From positions 285,503 to 349,502 of the forward strand of contig LBMP01000006.1 of NCBI GenBank assembly GCA_001184205.1: 64,000 bases of DNA. The letters run 5' to 3'. Origin of the DNA: Desulfocarbo indianensis (GTDB lineage: Bacteria > Desulfobacterota > Desulfarculia > Desulfarculales > Desulfarculaceae). The position numbers and the translations under genes were made by a program. Below are positions 35,034 through 44,707 of the stretch, piece by piece. Under the pieces are notes generated by a model, which saw nothing but the letters and a program-made list of their open reading frames with translations, searched no databases and was not told the DNA's origin. Each line of letters starts with the position of its first letter. Position 1 is the first letter of the stretch.

Positions 35034-35981
35034 TCACTTGAGGATGGATTCGCTCACCTTGATGAGGGCCGGGCCGGCCATGACCGCCATGATGGCGGGA
35101 AAGATCAAGAAGAGAACCGGGAACAAAAGCTTCAGGGGCACCTTGGCCGCGGCCTCTTCCAGCTTCTGCCGCCGTTTGGTGCGCACGGTGTCGGAGTGCA
35201 CCCGCAGCGAGCGCCCCACGCTGACGCCGAAGCGGTCCGCCTGGATAAGCATGGTCACCAGGCTGGACACGTCATCCACCCCGCTGCGGTTGGCCAGGTT
35301 TTTAAGAGCCATTTGCCGGGGGATGCCGGCTTTCAGCTCCAGGGAGACCATGTTCAGTTCGCTGGCCATGATGGGGCAGCTCAGCTTTACTTCCCGCGCC
35401 ACCCGGCGAATGGCCGCGTCCAGGCCCAGACCCGCCTCCACCGCGATGACCAGCAGGTCCAGCACGTCGGGCAGCTCGCGGATGATGCGGTTGCGCCTTT
35501 TGCGGATGACCGAATCCAGCCAAAGGCCCGGCAGCATGAATCCCAGGCAAGCGCCGCCCACCAGGGCCAGCACGTACATGGGGCCCTGCAGGCGCGCACT
35601 CAGGGGAGTGAGCATCATGACGGGCGGCACGGACAGGCAAAGGGCGACCCTGATGCCCAGGTAGATGCTGACCGCATGCGGGGAGCGGAACCCGGCGAAA
35701 AGCATGTTGTTCTTGAGCTGGGTGAGCTGCCAGCTGCGGCGCGGCAGGGCCGGCTTGGCCAGGCGCCTCAGAAAGCTGACCAGCCCCCGCTTGACCGCCT
35801 CGCCGATCTCGCTGGCGGGCAGTGAGCTGCGCCCGGCGGCCAGGGCGTCCACCCGGCGCTTTACGGGATCGCGCCCCAGGGAAACCGCCCAGGCCAGGGC
35901 TCCCAAGCTGAGAACGGACAAGGCGATGAGGAGCGCCGCCGCCAGGGGCCCGGAATCCAAACTTAGACTTAACGAAGGCAT
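35034..35981 (-). CDS. tadC: Tad inner-membrane platform protein TadC
   Basis: A 315-residue GspF-domain membrane protein, the second of the paired inner-membrane platform proteins of Tad machines. It has an N-terminal helix (residues 10-35), a cytoplasmic GspF helical region (EAGLGLDAAIRRVAREV, LANRSGVDDVSSLVTMLIQ) and C-terminal membrane segments (LLFPVLFLIFPAIMAVMAG). It lies between tadB (7 bp) and tadD. Confidence 0.92.
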   Translation of the reverse strand: MPSLSLSLDSGPLAAALLIALSVLSLGALAWAVSLGRDPVKRRVDALAAGRSSLPASEIGEAVKRGLVSFLRRLAKPALPRRSWQLTQLKNNMLFAGFRSPHAVSIYLGIRVALCLSVPPVMMLTPLSARLQGPMYVLALVGGACLGFMLPGLWLDSVIRKRRNRIIRELPDVLDLLVIAVEAGLGLDAAIRRVAREVKLSCPIMASELNMVSLELKAGIPRQMALKNLANRSGVDDVSSLVTMLIQADRFGVSVGRSLRVHSDTVRTKRRQKLEEAAAKVPLKLLFPVLFLIFPAIMAVMAGPALIKVSESILK

Positions 35982-35988
35982 GCTTTCC

Positions 35989-36957
35989 TCACGCGTCCGT
36001 TTTGACCAGGCGTTTGATGACCACGATGCCCAAAAGCTGGAAAACGGCGCCTACGATGAGCATCATGTTGCCCATGGGATGGGTGAACAAAAGATCAACG
36101 TATTTGGGGCTGATGAACCAAAGCAGGCCCAACAGCACCGGCGTGGTGATGGACAGCACGGTGCCGGACAGGCGGCCCTCGGCCGAAAGCGCCTTCAGCT
36201 GCCTGATCAGGCGGAAGCGCTCGCGGATGATGTAGCTGATGTTGTCCAGAATTTCGGTGAGATTGCCGCCGGTCTCCCTTTGCAGGGTCACCGCGGTGGC
36301 GAAAAACTTGAGGTCCTGCAAACCCACTCTTTCCACCAGGTCGTTTAAGGCGTGCTCCATGGTTTTGCCGTAGGAATAATCAGCGAAAGTCTTGCCGAAC
36401 TCCTCGGCCACCGGGTCTTCCATTTCCTCGGCCACCATTTTCAAGGCCGAGCCGAAGCTGTGCCCGGCGCGCAGGGCGCGGCCCACCAGGTCCACCGCCT
36501 CGGGGAACTGCTCGTCAAAGGCGGCCAGGCGGCGCTTCCTTAGCGCCTTGAGCCAGATCACCGGCCCCAGGGCCCCCAGGAAAGCCAGGCCGCCGGCCAA
36601 GAGGCCGCTTCCCTGCACTATGCCGGCCAGGATTCCCATCAGGGCGAAAGTGCAGATCATGAGCGCCAGGGTGCCAAGGTTGCAGGGGTTGCCCGCCTGC
36701 AACAGGAGCAATCTCAAGTCCGAGAGCCGGGGCAGCTTCGCCAGTATCCGGTCCAGCAGGGGAATGGTGGAGAGCGAGGTGTCGCGCATGAGACCGCGCA
36801 GGGCTTCCCCGGCCGCGTCCGGGCCGGGGCTGAAGGTTTTCACCCGGCGGCGGCGGTTCTCCTCGCGCCTGATATCGCGGCGGAAGGCCACCATGCCCAG
36901 CGCCAGGGCCAGGCAGATCAGGCAGAGGAACACCAGGGCGATGAAGAGGTAGAACAT
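35989..36957 (-). CDS. tadB: Tad inner-membrane platform protein TadB
   Basis: A 322-residue GspF-domain protein with an N-terminal membrane helix (residues 2-24), a basic stretch, two central helices and a C-terminal pair. The GspF core reads FPEAVDLVGRALRAGHSFGSAL and TGGNLTEILDNISYIIRERF. The ATG at 36957 overlaps the tadA stop (TGATG), with GGAGG six bases upstream; the frame is open further upstream inside tadA. Confidence 0.93.
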   Translation of the reverse strand: MFYLFIALVFLCLICLALALGMVAFRRDIRREENRRRRVKTFSPGPDAAGEALRGLMRDTSLSTIPLLDRILAKLPRLSDLRLLLLQAGNPCNLGTLALMICTFALMGILAGIVQGSGLLAGGLAFLGALGPVIWLKALRKRRLAAFDEQFPEAVDLVGRALRAGHSFGSALKMVAEEMEDPVAEEFGKTFADYSYGKTMEHALNDLVERVGLQDLKFFATAVTLQRETGGNLTEILDNISYIIRERFRLIRQLKALSAEGRLSGTVLSITTPVLLGLLWFISPKYVDLLFTHPMGNMMLIVGAVFQLLGIVVIKRLVKTDA

Positions 36958-38315
36958 CAGAGGCCTCCTCCCTGACGGTGTTCCGAGAACAGTCCGCTGT
37001 CCAGCTCGATACCGAAGCTCCTGATGCGGTCGGCGCAGCGGGGCCGGATGCCGGTGGGGCCGAAATGGCCCGTCACCTTGCCGCGCTCGTCCAACCCGGT
37101 CTGGGTGAATTTGAAAATCTCCTGCATGGTGATGGTGTCGCCCTCCATGCCGGTGATTTCCTGGAAGCTGACCAGGCGGCGCGAGCCGTCGGACAGGCGC
37201 ACCAACTGAATGATAACGTGCACCGCGCTGGCCACCTGCTGGCGCAGGGCCTTGTCCGGGATGTCCATGCCGGCCATGGACATGAGGGTTTCCAAGCGGG
37301 AGAGCGCGTCGCGGGGGGTGTTGGCGTGCACCGTGGTCAGCGAGCCGTCGTGGCCGGTGTTCATGGCCTGCATCATGTCCAGGGCCTCGCCGCCGCGCAC
37401 CTCGCCCACCACGATGCGGTCGGGCCGCATGCGCAGGGAGTTGCGCACCAGGTCGCGCAGGGTGACCTCGCCGTGGCCTTCGATGTTGGGGGGGCGGGTC
37501 TCCATGCGCACCACGTGCTCCTGCTGCAATTGCAGCTCGGCCGAGTCCTCGATGGTCACGATGCGCTCGCGCCTGGGGATGAAGGAACTGAGCACGTTGA
37601 GCATGGTGGTCTTGCCGGTGCCGGTGCCGCCGGAGATGAGCACGTTTAGCCGCGACTTGACCACCGCCTCCAAAAGCTTGGCCGCGGCCTGGCTGATGGT
37701 GCCCAGCTTGACCAGGTCGTCCACCTTGAGGGGGTCCACCGCGAACTTGCGGATGGAGAGCGACGGCCCGTCCAGGGTGAGCGGCGGTATGATGGCGTTG
37801 ACGCGGCTGCCGTCGGCCAGGCGGGCATCCACCATGGGCGAGGATTCGTCTATGCGGCGGCCCACCGCCGAGGCGATCTTGTCGATGATTTTCAGCAGAT
37901 GCTGATCGTTGCGGAAGCGGATGCTCACTTTTTCCAACCGGCCCTTGCGCTCCACGAACACCCGGTTGTAGGAATTGACCAGGATGTCGCTCACCGTGGG
38001 GTCGGCCAGGAGCGGCTCCAGGGGGCCCAGGCCCAGCACCTCGTTCTTGATCTCGCGGACCAGGTTTTCCCGCTCGCCCTGGCTCAAGGGGTCGGGCTCG
38101 GAATCCACCACCGAGCGGATGACCGTTTCCAGCTCCTTTTCGCTTTCCGCGGTGGGGCTTTCGCCCAAAAGCGAGAGGTCCGTTTGATCGATGACCTTGT
38201 AATGGACCCTGCCCTTCAGGTCCTGCAGGGCGCACTCCCTGGCCTCGTCCACCCGGATTTCGGTGGATACCAATTTCAAGGGGCCCTTTTGCCCCAGGCG
38301 TTCGCGCAGGCTCAT
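36957..38315 (-). CDS. tadA: Tad secretion ATPase TadA/CpaF
   Basis: The hexameric ATPase that drives Flp pilus assembly. 452 residues. Visible motifs are the N-terminal three-helix region, the Walker [12 protein letters not shown] near residue 229, [14 protein letters not shown] (Asp box), [19 protein letters not shown] (Walker B) and a His box near [13 protein letters not shown]. It overlaps tadZ by four bases and tadB by one, so the genes are translationally coupled. Confidence 0.96.
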   Translation of the reverse strand: MSLRERLGQKGPLKLVSTEIRVDEARECALQDLKGRVHYKVIDQTDLSLLGESPTAESEKELETVIRSVVDSEPDPLSQGERENLVREIKNEVLGLGPLEPLLADPTVSDILVNSYNRVFVERKGRLEKVSIRFRNDQHLLKIIDKIASAVGRRIDESSPMVDARLADGSRVNAIIPPLTLDGPSLSIRKFAVDPLKVDDLVKLGTISQAAAKLLEAVVKSRLNVLISGGTGTGKTTMLNVLSSFIPRRERIVTIEDSAELQLQQEHVVRMETRPPNIEGHGEVTLRDLVRNSLRMRPDRIVVGEVRGGEALDMMQAMNTGHDGSLTTVHANTPRDALSRLETLMSMAGMDIPDKALRQQVASAVHVIIQLVRLSDGSRRLVSFQEITGMEGDTITMQEIFKFTQTGLDERGKVTGHFGPTGIRPRCADRIRSFGIELDSGLFSEHRQGGGL

Positions 38316-39463
38316 GCCGCGGCCTCTTCGCCGGGCTGGTCAAGGAGGGGCAGCTCCTGGGCCAGGCGGCTCACCGCCTGGGACCATTTGGCCTTGGGCC
38401 AGTCGCGCAGGGCGGGGCAGCCGGAATTGATGGCCTCCAGGATCAGGCGGCTGTCGTTGGGCAGAAAGGCCAGGGGCTTGACCCCCAAGGCCCGCAGCAC
38501 GTCGGCCTGGCTCAGGCAACCCTTGGCCCCGTCGCGGTTCACCACCATGTGCATCTTTTCCGGGGCGTGGCCCAGGCGGGAGGAAAGGCTTAGAAAGCGG
38601 CTGGCTCCGGCCAGGCCCACCACCGTGGGCTCCACCACCACCAAAACCGCGTCGGCCCGGTCCAGGGCCAAAAGGCTCACCTCGTCCAGGCGCGAGGGCA
38701 GATCCAGCACCACCAGGCTGTTGGAATCCAGGAGATGATCCAGGGCGCGGGACACGTGCTCCGGCTTCACCTCCTCGGCGGCCACCGGATCGGAAGGCGC
38801 GGCCAGGAGCCGCAAGCCCGGCGCGGCCTCGGTCAAAAGGCTGTCTATGAGCACCGCGTCCAGGTGATCGTAGTTTACGGCCACGTCGGAGATGTCCCGC
38901 TTGTGGTCCTGATCCATGAGCACGGCCAGGTCGCCCGAGTAAAGATCCAAATCCACCAGGGCCACGTTGCCCGCCTCGGGGTCGCGGCTGTAGGACCAGG
39001 CCAGGTTCAGGGCCAGATGGCTGGTGCCCACGCCGCCCTTGACGCCGATCACCGCCAGCAGGCGGCCGGCCGGCTGGCCCGCGAAATGGCTCTGCCGGGC
39101 CAGGCGCAGCACCGCGTCGCTGAAGGAACTGGCGGGCGCGGGCTCCACCAGGTATTCGCGCACGCCCAGGCGCATGGCGGCCATGATGTCGTCGGGCTCC
39201 CTGGAACTGGCCAGGGCCACCACCGCCCCGCGGGGCACGGCGCGCCGCAGCCGCTCCAGAAGATCGCCGAAGCCGTTGACCCCATGGGCCAACTCCACCA
39301 GCATGATCTGGGGCTGCAGCTTGAGCGCCTTTTTCTCGAACTCCTCGGGCGAGCCTTCCAGGCCGGCCAGCTTGGCCACCGGCGAGGCGGACACCAGCTC
39401 GCGCAGGCGCTCGGCCCCTTGGCGGGTCTGGTGCAGGGCCAGGACTTGGGACTCGCTGTTCAT
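38312..39463 (-). CDS. tadZ: Tad localisation ATPase TadZ/CpaE
   Basis: A 383-residue MinD/ParA-like protein that places the Tad machine at its site in the cell. The N-terminal ~130 residues look like an atypical receiver domain (ending VREYLVEP). The ATPase domain has a deviant Walker [18 protein letters not shown], and [14 protein letters not shown] as the Walker B region. It lies between tadG (10 bp) and tadA (4-bp overlap). Confidence 0.93.
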   Translation of the reverse strand: MNSESQVLALHQTRQGAERLRELVSASPVAKLAGLEGSPEEFEKKALKLQPQIMLVELAHGVNGFGDLLERLRRAVPRGAVVALASSREPDDIMAAMRLGVREYLVEPAPASSFSDAVLRLARQSHFAGQPAGRLLAVIGVKGGVGTSHLALNLAWSYSRDPEAGNVALVDLDLYSGDLAVLMDQDHKRDISDVAVNYDHLDAVLIDSLLTEAAPGLRLLAAPSDPVAAEEVKPEHVSRALDHLLDSNSLVVLDLPSRLDEVSLLALDRADAVLVVVEPTVVGLAGASRFLSLSSRLGHAPEKMHMVVNRDGAKGCLSQADVLRALGVKPLAFLPNDSRLILEAINSGCPALRDWPKAKWSQAVSRLAQELPLLDQPGEEAAA

Positions 39464-39473
39464 CGCATCTCTC

Positions 39474-40544
39474 CTAATTGGCGGCGACCAGCTTGGGATT
39501 GCTGGCCCGCGCCCCGAAATTCGGGCCGCCCGTATCGGCGGTGGGGATTATGGTGCCGCATCTGATGGTTCCCCGCACGTCCTTGTGAGGCGAGGTGCGC
39601 ACCTCGTTGATGGTGAAGGTGGCGAATCCCCTCACCTCGGCCCTCCCGGAGTTGGCTTCGTCGGGTATCACCGGCAGGATGACGGTCCACTCGTCGGCGT
39701 CGCCGTCGCCGTCGGTGTCAATGCCTTCGCGCTCGAAGCGGTCTTGCAGATGGGCGAAGACGAAGTTGCTTAGGTTGCCGTTAACGATGTTGATCGTGTC
39801 GCCGATTTCCAAAAAGGGAACCGTGTAGCAATCGCAAATGAAATTATCCACGGTGTTGCTGTTGGCCGGCCAGCGGTTGAAGCTGGTCCAGGACCCGTTC
39901 TCGTCGTTTTCATTGTGGAATTCCACGGAGCTTCCGCAATAGGGGCTGTCTCCGTTGCTGATGGCGCTTTCCTTGATGGCGATGGGGATGCCCACGCCGC
40001 CGCCCCTGGGCACCGCCTGGGGATAGCCCACGAAGGCCAGCGATTTGGCCTGCACGTCAACCTGGCTCACTCCCACGATGCCCGCGAACATGGTGGTGAC
40101 CGGGGAGTTGGCCAGATCATCCTTGCGCAGGGTGACCTCCACCGCGTTCAGATCGTCCGGGTTGGCGCTCTCGCCGATGCGCGTGAAGGCCTGGGCGTCC
40201 AGGTCCCACAAGCCGATGGTGTAGTCGGGGTCCAGCAGGATCAGGCTGTTTCCCAGGGCCTTGTTAGACAGGGAGAGCTGGTGGGCCGTGGCCCGGGCCT
40301 CTTGCGGGGTGGTGGTTATGGTGTAGGTTTGCGCATCGTAGGTGAACATGCTCTTGGCCGCGGCCAGGGCGGCCGAATCGGCCGCGTTTTGCAGCTGACC
40401 CCTGGCGCTGTAGATCACGCCGAGGTCGGTGGCGGCGCCGGTCAGGCCCACCAGGCCGGTCAGCATGACGGCCATCGCCACGGCCACCGCGCCGCGCTCC
40501 TCTCGCCAAAGCCTCGCTAAAACCGTTTTAAAACGGAAGCTCAT
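39474..40544 (-). CDS. tadG: TadG-like pilus assembly protein
   Basis: A 356-residue protein starting with the TadG-like N-terminal segment: REERGAVAVAMAVMLTGLVG is a membrane helix after a short basic stretch, and QLQNAADSAALAAAKS follows, as in this family. The rest is a large exported domain with paired Cys (YCGSS, FICDCY) and a calcium-like DTDGDGDADE loop near residue 288. ATG 40544 overlaps the secretin gene by 17 bp and has GGGAGG seven bases upstream. Confidence 0.87.
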   Translation of the reverse strand: MSFRFKTVLARLWREERGAVAVAMAVMLTGLVGLTGAATDLGVIYSARGQLQNAADSAALAAAKSMFTYDAQTYTITTTPQEARATAHQLSLSNKALGNSLILLDPDYTIGLWDLDAQAFTRIGESANPDDLNAVEVTLRKDDLANSPVTTMFAGIVGVSQVDVQAKSLAFVGYPQAVPRGGGVGIPIAIKESAISNGDSPYCGSSVEFHNENDENGSWTSFNRWPANSNTVDNFICDCYTVPFLEIGDTINIVNGNLSNFVFAHLQDRFEREGIDTDGDGDADEWTVILPVIPDEANSGRAEVRGFATFTINEVRTSPHKDVRGTIRCGTIIPTADTGGPNFGARASNPKLVAAN

Positions 40545-42024
40545 GTCCGAACCTCCCTTCAAGTTCCTTGGGTGAGCGCGGGACGCCGGCTCCCTTGGCT
40601 CCCGCATCGCTGCCCATCTCCACCATTTTCCCCATGTAGATGTCCCACTCGCTGGGCATCTTAAGGTTGTCGGTGGGCAGGCTGGGGGCGCCCTGGCCGG
40701 GAGTGACTATTTCGGGGGTGACTACGATCACCAATTCAGTCTTCTTGTGCTGGAACTCGGTGCTCCTGAACAAGGCCCCCAGGATGGGGATGTCGCCCAG
40801 GATGGGTATCTTGGAAACCACTTGGGTCAGATCGTCGCGGAACAGGCCGGCCATGCCGAAGCTCTGGTGGTTGTCCAGCTCCAGTTGGGTCTTGGCCCGG
40901 CGGGTGGTCAGGCCCGGCACCGCGTAGCCCTGAATCACCACCGCGGTGCTGAAATCCAGATCGCTGACCTCCGGCTCCACCTCCAGGCGTATCTTGCCGG
41001 TGGAGAGCACCGTGGGCTTGAATTTCAGCTTGACGCCGAACTTCTTGAAGATGATGGTGATGTTCTCTTTTTGGGGAACCGGGATGGGGAACTCGCCGCC
41101 GGCCAGGAAGTCGGCCTCCTGGCCGCTGGCCGCCACCAGGTTGGGCTCGGCCAGCACCTTGGCCAGGCCGTTTTCCTTGAGCACATCCAAAAAGCCCATG
41201 ATGCGGTGGTCCTTGTTCCAGGTGAAGCCGCCGGCTATGTTCATCTTGCTGGACATGTTCAGGTCGTAGGGCGGGCGGCTGAAGGGGTTGATGCCGCGTT
41301 CAGAGTACTCGGTGCCGGGCAGGTCCCATTTTTCCGAGGGCAGCAAGGGGCCGGTGAGGCCGCCCAGGAAGGTGTTGAAGAAGTTGCCGGTGAGGTCGCG
41401 ATAGCCCAGGTTGACCTTGAGCTTTTTCAGGGCGTCGCGCCGCACCTCGGCGAAACGCACCTTCAAGGTGACCTGCTTCACCGCGCCGACCTCCAGGAGG
41501 TCGATCACGTAGCCCGGCAGTTTGAGCTCCTTGTGCATGGCGTCGGCCATATCCTGCCGGGGCACCAGAGCCATGGCCAGGGAATTGGCCCGCTTCTTGG
41601 CGTCCTCGCTGGAGACCCGGCCCGAAAGCACCACCGTGCCCTGCAATTCCCGAATCTCCACCGGCTCGTCGGGTAAAACTTGGTGCATGCGCTCCTTGAG
41701 CAGGCTCAAATCCCGCTGCACCTCCACCAGGAACATGCCGATGAGCTTGTCGCCTGGAGCCCAAAGGGTGATGTTGGTGGAGCCGGGGCTCTTGCCGTTG
41801 AGGTAGAGCTGATGGGTGTTTATCACCACCACGTCGCAGATGGCCGGCGCCCCCACGCTCACCCGCTGGATCTTCCTGGGAAGCTTGATCAAGCGGGTGT
41901 GGCCTATCTTCAGCTCCACCTGGGGAAGGGTCGCCTGCTCCGCACCGCCGCCGGCCAGGGCGCAGCGCCCGAAAGCCAGCAACATAAGGCAGGCAAGGCT
42001 TACTTTAAGCGCTTGAGATAACAC
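40528..42024 (-). CDS. rcpA: Tad outer-membrane secretin RcpA/CpaC
   Basis: The outer-membrane channel of the Tad machine. 498 residues with a signal peptide (hydrophobic core residues 8-22), a pilus-biogenesis N-terminal domain (IKLPRKIQRVSVGAPAICDV), a BON-like segment (VVLSGRVSSEDAKKRA) and a secretin C-domain (VKLKFKPTVLSTGKIRLEVE, VPGLTTRRAKTQLELD, VSKIPILGDIPILGALFRS). It overlaps rcpC by 25 bp. Confidence 0.95.
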   Translation of the reverse strand: MLSQALKVSLACLMLLAFGRCALAGGGAEQATLPQVELKIGHTRLIKLPRKIQRVSVGAPAICDVVVINTHQLYLNGKSPGSTNITLWAPGDKLIGMFLVEVQRDLSLLKERMHQVLPDEPVEIRELQGTVVLSGRVSSEDAKKRANSLAMALVPRQDMADAMHKELKLPGYVIDLLEVGAVKQVTLKVRFAEVRRDALKKLKVNLGYRDLTGNFFNTFLGGLTGPLLPSEKWDLPGTEYSERGINPFSRPPYDLNMSSKMNIAGGFTWNKDHRIMGFLDVLKENGLAKVLAEPNLVAASGQEADFLAGGEFPIPVPQKENITIIFKKFGVKLKFKPTVLSTGKIRLEVEPEVSDLDFSTAVVIQGYAVPGLTTRRAKTQLELDNHQSFGMAGLFRDDLTQVVSKIPILGDIPILGALFRSTEFQHKKTELVIVVTPEIVTPGQGAPSLPTDNLKMPSEWDIYMGKMVEMGSDAGAKGAGVPRSPKELEGRFGHELPF

Positions 42025-42938
42025 GGGACGTCTACTCCACCTGATTCAGCAGCCGAGCCGCCGGAGGCTGCTTGGGCTACTTGGGCGCTTGGACGCTTGT
42101 TAGAGGAACTGACCACCCCCAGCCCTTCCTGTTGCACGCGAACCACGCCTTTGATGATCTCCACCGTCGGCCGTTTTTCCGCCTGCGCCACCTTGTCTCC
42201 GCCCTTGCCCGTGGTAATGGGCAGGAGGGTGGTCAGGCGCACGCCCTTGGAGTTAAGCTCCCGGTCGTCGGCGTGGTTGCGCAGAGACAAAATCAATTTG
42301 CCCTCGTTGCCCGCCAGGGCCAGGGTTTCGCCCTGCAAGGGGGTGACCTGCAGCGTCACCACCTTGGACCGGTCCTGCCGGGGCTTCTTGGCGTCATTGC
42401 TGTGGGAGGTGTTTTCCCCCACCGTGAGAACGGTCACCCCCTGCAGCACGGTTCTGGCGATGGGGTCTTGCTGATAAGGCCCCTTGGCTATGGTGGCCAA
42501 GACGTCCACCTGGTCGCCGGGCTGCACAAAGCCGCCCACTCCGATCACCTCGTCGATCCTCACGGTCATGGCGCGGTAGCCCTCGGGCACCACGGCGCTC
42601 AGGCCGCCGGCCATGCCCTTGGGGGCCAATTTGCCGTTCAGAATGGGCTCGCCCTTGCTGGCGGCGGTCCGCAGAACCCGGCCGGACAGGGTTTTGACGG
42701 AACTGAAAGCGCCCTGGGGCAGGCCGGCCTGGGGCCAACGGGTGACGCTCAGATCCCCCTGGTCCAGAACCTGTCCGGCGGGCAGGTCCCGGGAGGCCAC
42801 GATGACCGGCGTCAAGGCGATGCGGCTGGCCGCGGCCACGGCGCCCTGCCGCTGAATCCACTTATGGGCGGCGAAAGCGGCGGCGGCGGCCAAGACGATG
42901 GCCATGACCAAAAAGATGAGGCTTCCCTTGCGCAGCAT
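42000..42938 (-). CDS. rcpC: Tad pilus assembly protein RcpC/CpaB
   Basis: A 312-residue periplasmic protein anchored by an N-terminal helix (residues 6-24). A SAF domain (VIVASRDLPAGQVLDQGDL) is followed by the RcpC/CpaB region (DEVIGVGGFVQPGDQVDVLA). In other Tad systems it supports the secretin channel. It lies 11 bp downstream of tadE. Confidence 0.92.
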   Translation of the reverse strand: MLRKGSLIFLVMAIVLAAAAAFAAHKWIQRQGAVAAASRIALTPVIVASRDLPAGQVLDQGDLSVTRWPQAGLPQGAFSSVKTLSGRVLRTAASKGEPILNGKLAPKGMAGGLSAVVPEGYRAMTVRIDEVIGVGGFVQPGDQVDVLATIAKGPYQQDPIARTVLQGVTVLTVGENTSHSNDAKKPRQDRSKVVTLQVTPLQGETLALAGNEGKLILSLRNHADDRELNSKGVRLTTLLPITTGKGGDKVAQAEKRPTVEIIKGVVRVQQEGLGVVSSSNKRPSAQVAQAASGGSAAESGGVDVPCYLKRLK

Positions 42939-42949
42939 TGCCCAACCTC

Positions 42950-43360
42950 CTACTCGTGCCGCATTACCGTGGTGGCGTTTAAGATGAGGCTGGAGGGCAC
43001 TCCGGGCACCAGGTTCCCCAGGACGGACAGTTGATGATTGCCGGCGATGGCCACCGTGACCAAGTTGCCCGTGGAGCCGGACGCGCCGGTGCTGGTAACC
43101 TGCACCTGGCCGGGGAAGCCGGCGCGGTTAAGCAGATTGGCCACGAAAGCTTCCACTTCCGAGTCGTCGCCGCCTTCGAAAAGCGCGCCCAGGCGGGCGC
43201 CTTCCCGGCTGGCGCTGACCAGCATTTGCTTGGAGTACCAGGCCGAGCCCAACTCGACGATGGCGAAGACAAAGGTGAGGAACAAGGGCAAAAGCAGGGT
43301 GAACTCCACCACCACCGAGCCCCGCTCGCCTTTGGCCAGGCGCGCCAAAAACCTCAGCAT
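42950..43360 (-). CDS. tadE: TadE-like pseudopilin
   Basis: A 136-residue minor pilin of the Tad system. After a short basic leader, GSVVVEFTLLLPLFLTFVFA shows the Gly cleavage site with Glu at mature position 5 and a hydrophobic helix, as in TadE. The start at 43360 has GGAGG six bases upstream and overlaps the prepilin peptidase gene by seven bases. No separate TadF is visible. Confidence 0.88.
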   Translation of the reverse strand: MLRFLARLAKGERGSVVVEFTLLLPLFLTFVFAIVELGSAWYSKQMLVSASREGARLGALFEGGDDSEVEAFVANLLNRAGFPGQVQVTSTGASGSTGNLVTVAIAGNHQLSVLGNLVPGVPSSLILNATTVMRHE

Positions 43361-43935
43361 GGCATGCCTCCCTGCAGCACCAGAAGGAAAGCTCCGCTGG
43401 CCACGGCCAGGCCGTAGGGCATGGTGAGGCCCGGCGCCGGGCGCAGGCCTTGGCGCGCGGCGATCATGCGGCCGGCGGCCAGGACGCCGCCCGCCAGGGC
43501 GGTAAGCACGAAAAGCATGAGGGCCGGCCAGGGAGCCAAAAAGCAGCCCAATGCCCCCAGGGCCTTCACGTCGCCCGCGCCCACCGCGCCGAAGATGTGG
43601 AAAACCAGCATGAGGCCGAAGCCGATGGCGCCCCCCAAAAGCGCCTGGGACAAGCCGGTCCAGCCCCCGGCCAAAAGGCCCCAGCCCAGCCCGCCGATCG
43701 CGGCGAGGGCGGTGAGTTGATTGGGGATGCGGCGGGTGGCCAAGTCGGAGCTGGCCATGAGGGCGGCCAGCAAAAGAAAAGTCGCGCTCTTTAGGCCGGC
43801 GGGGTCGCCGGCCTGGCCGAGCAGCCAGGGCAAGCTGGCCAGAGCGGGGAGGAGGCCCCATTGGGCCCCTCCCAGCTCCGCCAAGGCGTTGTCTTGCCGG
43901 GGGGTAGGCATACCCATACCCCGTCCACGCACCAA
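43354..43935 (-). CDS. tadV: Flp prepilin peptidase TadV/CpaA
   Basis: A membrane aspartic peptidase that matures the Flp prepilin and pseudopilins. It has about six hydrophobic segments. The two catalytic Asp lie in SSDLATRRIPN and GAGDVKALGALG (GxGD motif). It lacks the N-terminal methylase part, as usual for TadV/CpaA. The start is uncertain: GTG at 43935 or ATG a few codons later. It starts close behind flp. Confidence 0.9.
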   Translation of the reverse strand: MVRGRGMGMPTPRQDNALAELGGAQWGLLPALASLPWLLGQAGDPAGLKSATFLLLAALMASSDLATRRIPNQLTALAAIGGLGWGLLAGGWTGLSQALLGGAIGFGLMLVFHIFGAVGAGDVKALGALGCFLAPWPALMLFVLTALAGGVLAAGRMIAARQGLRPAPGLTMPYGLAVASGAFLLVLQGGMPC

Positions 43936-43942
43936 TTCCCTG

Positions 43943-44116
43943 CTAACCTTGCAGGGCCGTGGTGGCGTCGGTGATGTTGGTGGTGACCCGCTCGCCCAGG
44001 GCGAAGGCCGCGGCGGCGATGCCGGCGCCGATCAGGGCCAAAAGCAGGGCGTACTCAACGGCGCTGATGCCAGAGTCGTCGGCCACAAATTTCTTGATGC
44101 TCTTCATGATCTTCAT
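43943..44116 (-). CDS. flp: Flp-type pilin
   Basis: A 57-residue gene, first in the Tad operon, encoding the major pilus subunit. The leader MKIMKSIKKFVADDSG is followed by ISAVEYALLLALIGAGI. The Gly cleavage site and the Glu5-Tyr6 pair define Flp pilins. The start at 44116 has GGAGGG six bases upstream. A sigma-54 promoter match lies 76 bases upstream. Confidence 0.95.
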   Translation of the reverse strand: MKIMKSIKKFVADDSGISAVEYALLLALIGAGIAAAAFALGERVTTNITDATTALQG

Positions 44117-44191
44117 TTCGTTCCCTCCACTAGCTGGGGTTTTATTGGAAACTTTGATACTCGCTGTTCTTGTTCGTTTTGCCCTTGTGCT

Positions 44192-44208
44192 GGCAAGAAA
44201 GATGCCAA
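44192..44208 (-). promoter_or_regulatory. sigma-54 (-24/-12) promoter of the tad operon
   Basis: On the minus strand TTGGCATCTTTCTTGCC has GG (44206-44205) and GC (44194-44193) separated by exactly ten bases, matching TTGGCA-N6-TTGC. Transcription would start near 44182, giving a ~66-base leader before flp. The neighbouring NtrC-type activator gene supports it. Confidence 0.8.
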
Positions 44209-44270
44209 TCGCTTCTGTTACGATATCGAAACAAAGAGCGACGGCAGGGCTAAATCTAAAAAACTAGTTA

Positions 44271-44283
44271 TATCAGCATAATA
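44271..44283. promoter_or_regulatory. possible IHF site between promoter and enhancer
   Basis: TATCAGCATAATA matches the IHF consensus WATCARNNNNTTR at all but one position and sits in an AT-rich stretch between the sigma-54 promoter and the palindromic cluster, where a bend is often needed. Weak by itself. Confidence 0.3.
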
Positions 44284-44373
44284 AAATACAAGGCATCTAT
44301 TTGGGAAATGGTTTTTTACGCTTCAGCCAGTGACGGCGCGGGATTTTAGCGCTATTCACCTGCTGATGGGCTT

Positions 44374-44401
44374 GTTACGTATTACGTAATAGTAATTACG
44401 A
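44374..44401. promoter_or_regulatory. overlapping palindromes, candidate enhancer for the tad promoter
   Basis: ATTACGTAAT (44381-44390) is a perfect 10-bp palindrome, and CGTAAT/ATTACG repeats flank it (44385-44400). It lies about 170-190 bases upstream of the -24 element, a usual distance for activator sites. The rest of the gap to 44707 (about 306 bp) holds nothing I can support. Confidence 0.45.
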
Positions 44402-44707
44402 AATGGGAAAAAGGATGGCCTTCAAATAAGAAAAATGACTAGCCCGCATATGTCATGAGGGTTGGGTGGTCATTGTGGATGAGCCGACCATTGTAAGCTG
44501 CTTAAAGAACGAGCCTCATGTTCAAAGGCCGCGATTCGTCAGCCGGACCGGCACAGCCAGTTGGCCGCCGGCTGCGCCAAGTCGTCGAGGTAGTTACAGC
44601 TACACCTGCCTCCTTGGCTTGCCGGTCGCCTTGGCGGCGGGCATCTGGCAGCCGGACCCCGACCCTCCTGAAATACGCGGGCTAAGCTCAGGCAGGAAAA
44701 ACCGCGA

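Noticed and set aside
35989-38343. 784-codon minus-strand frame joining upstream sequence to tadB
   Set aside because: The first part is an alternative frame of tadA. The real tadB starts at 36957, with a ribosome-binding site and stop/start overlap.
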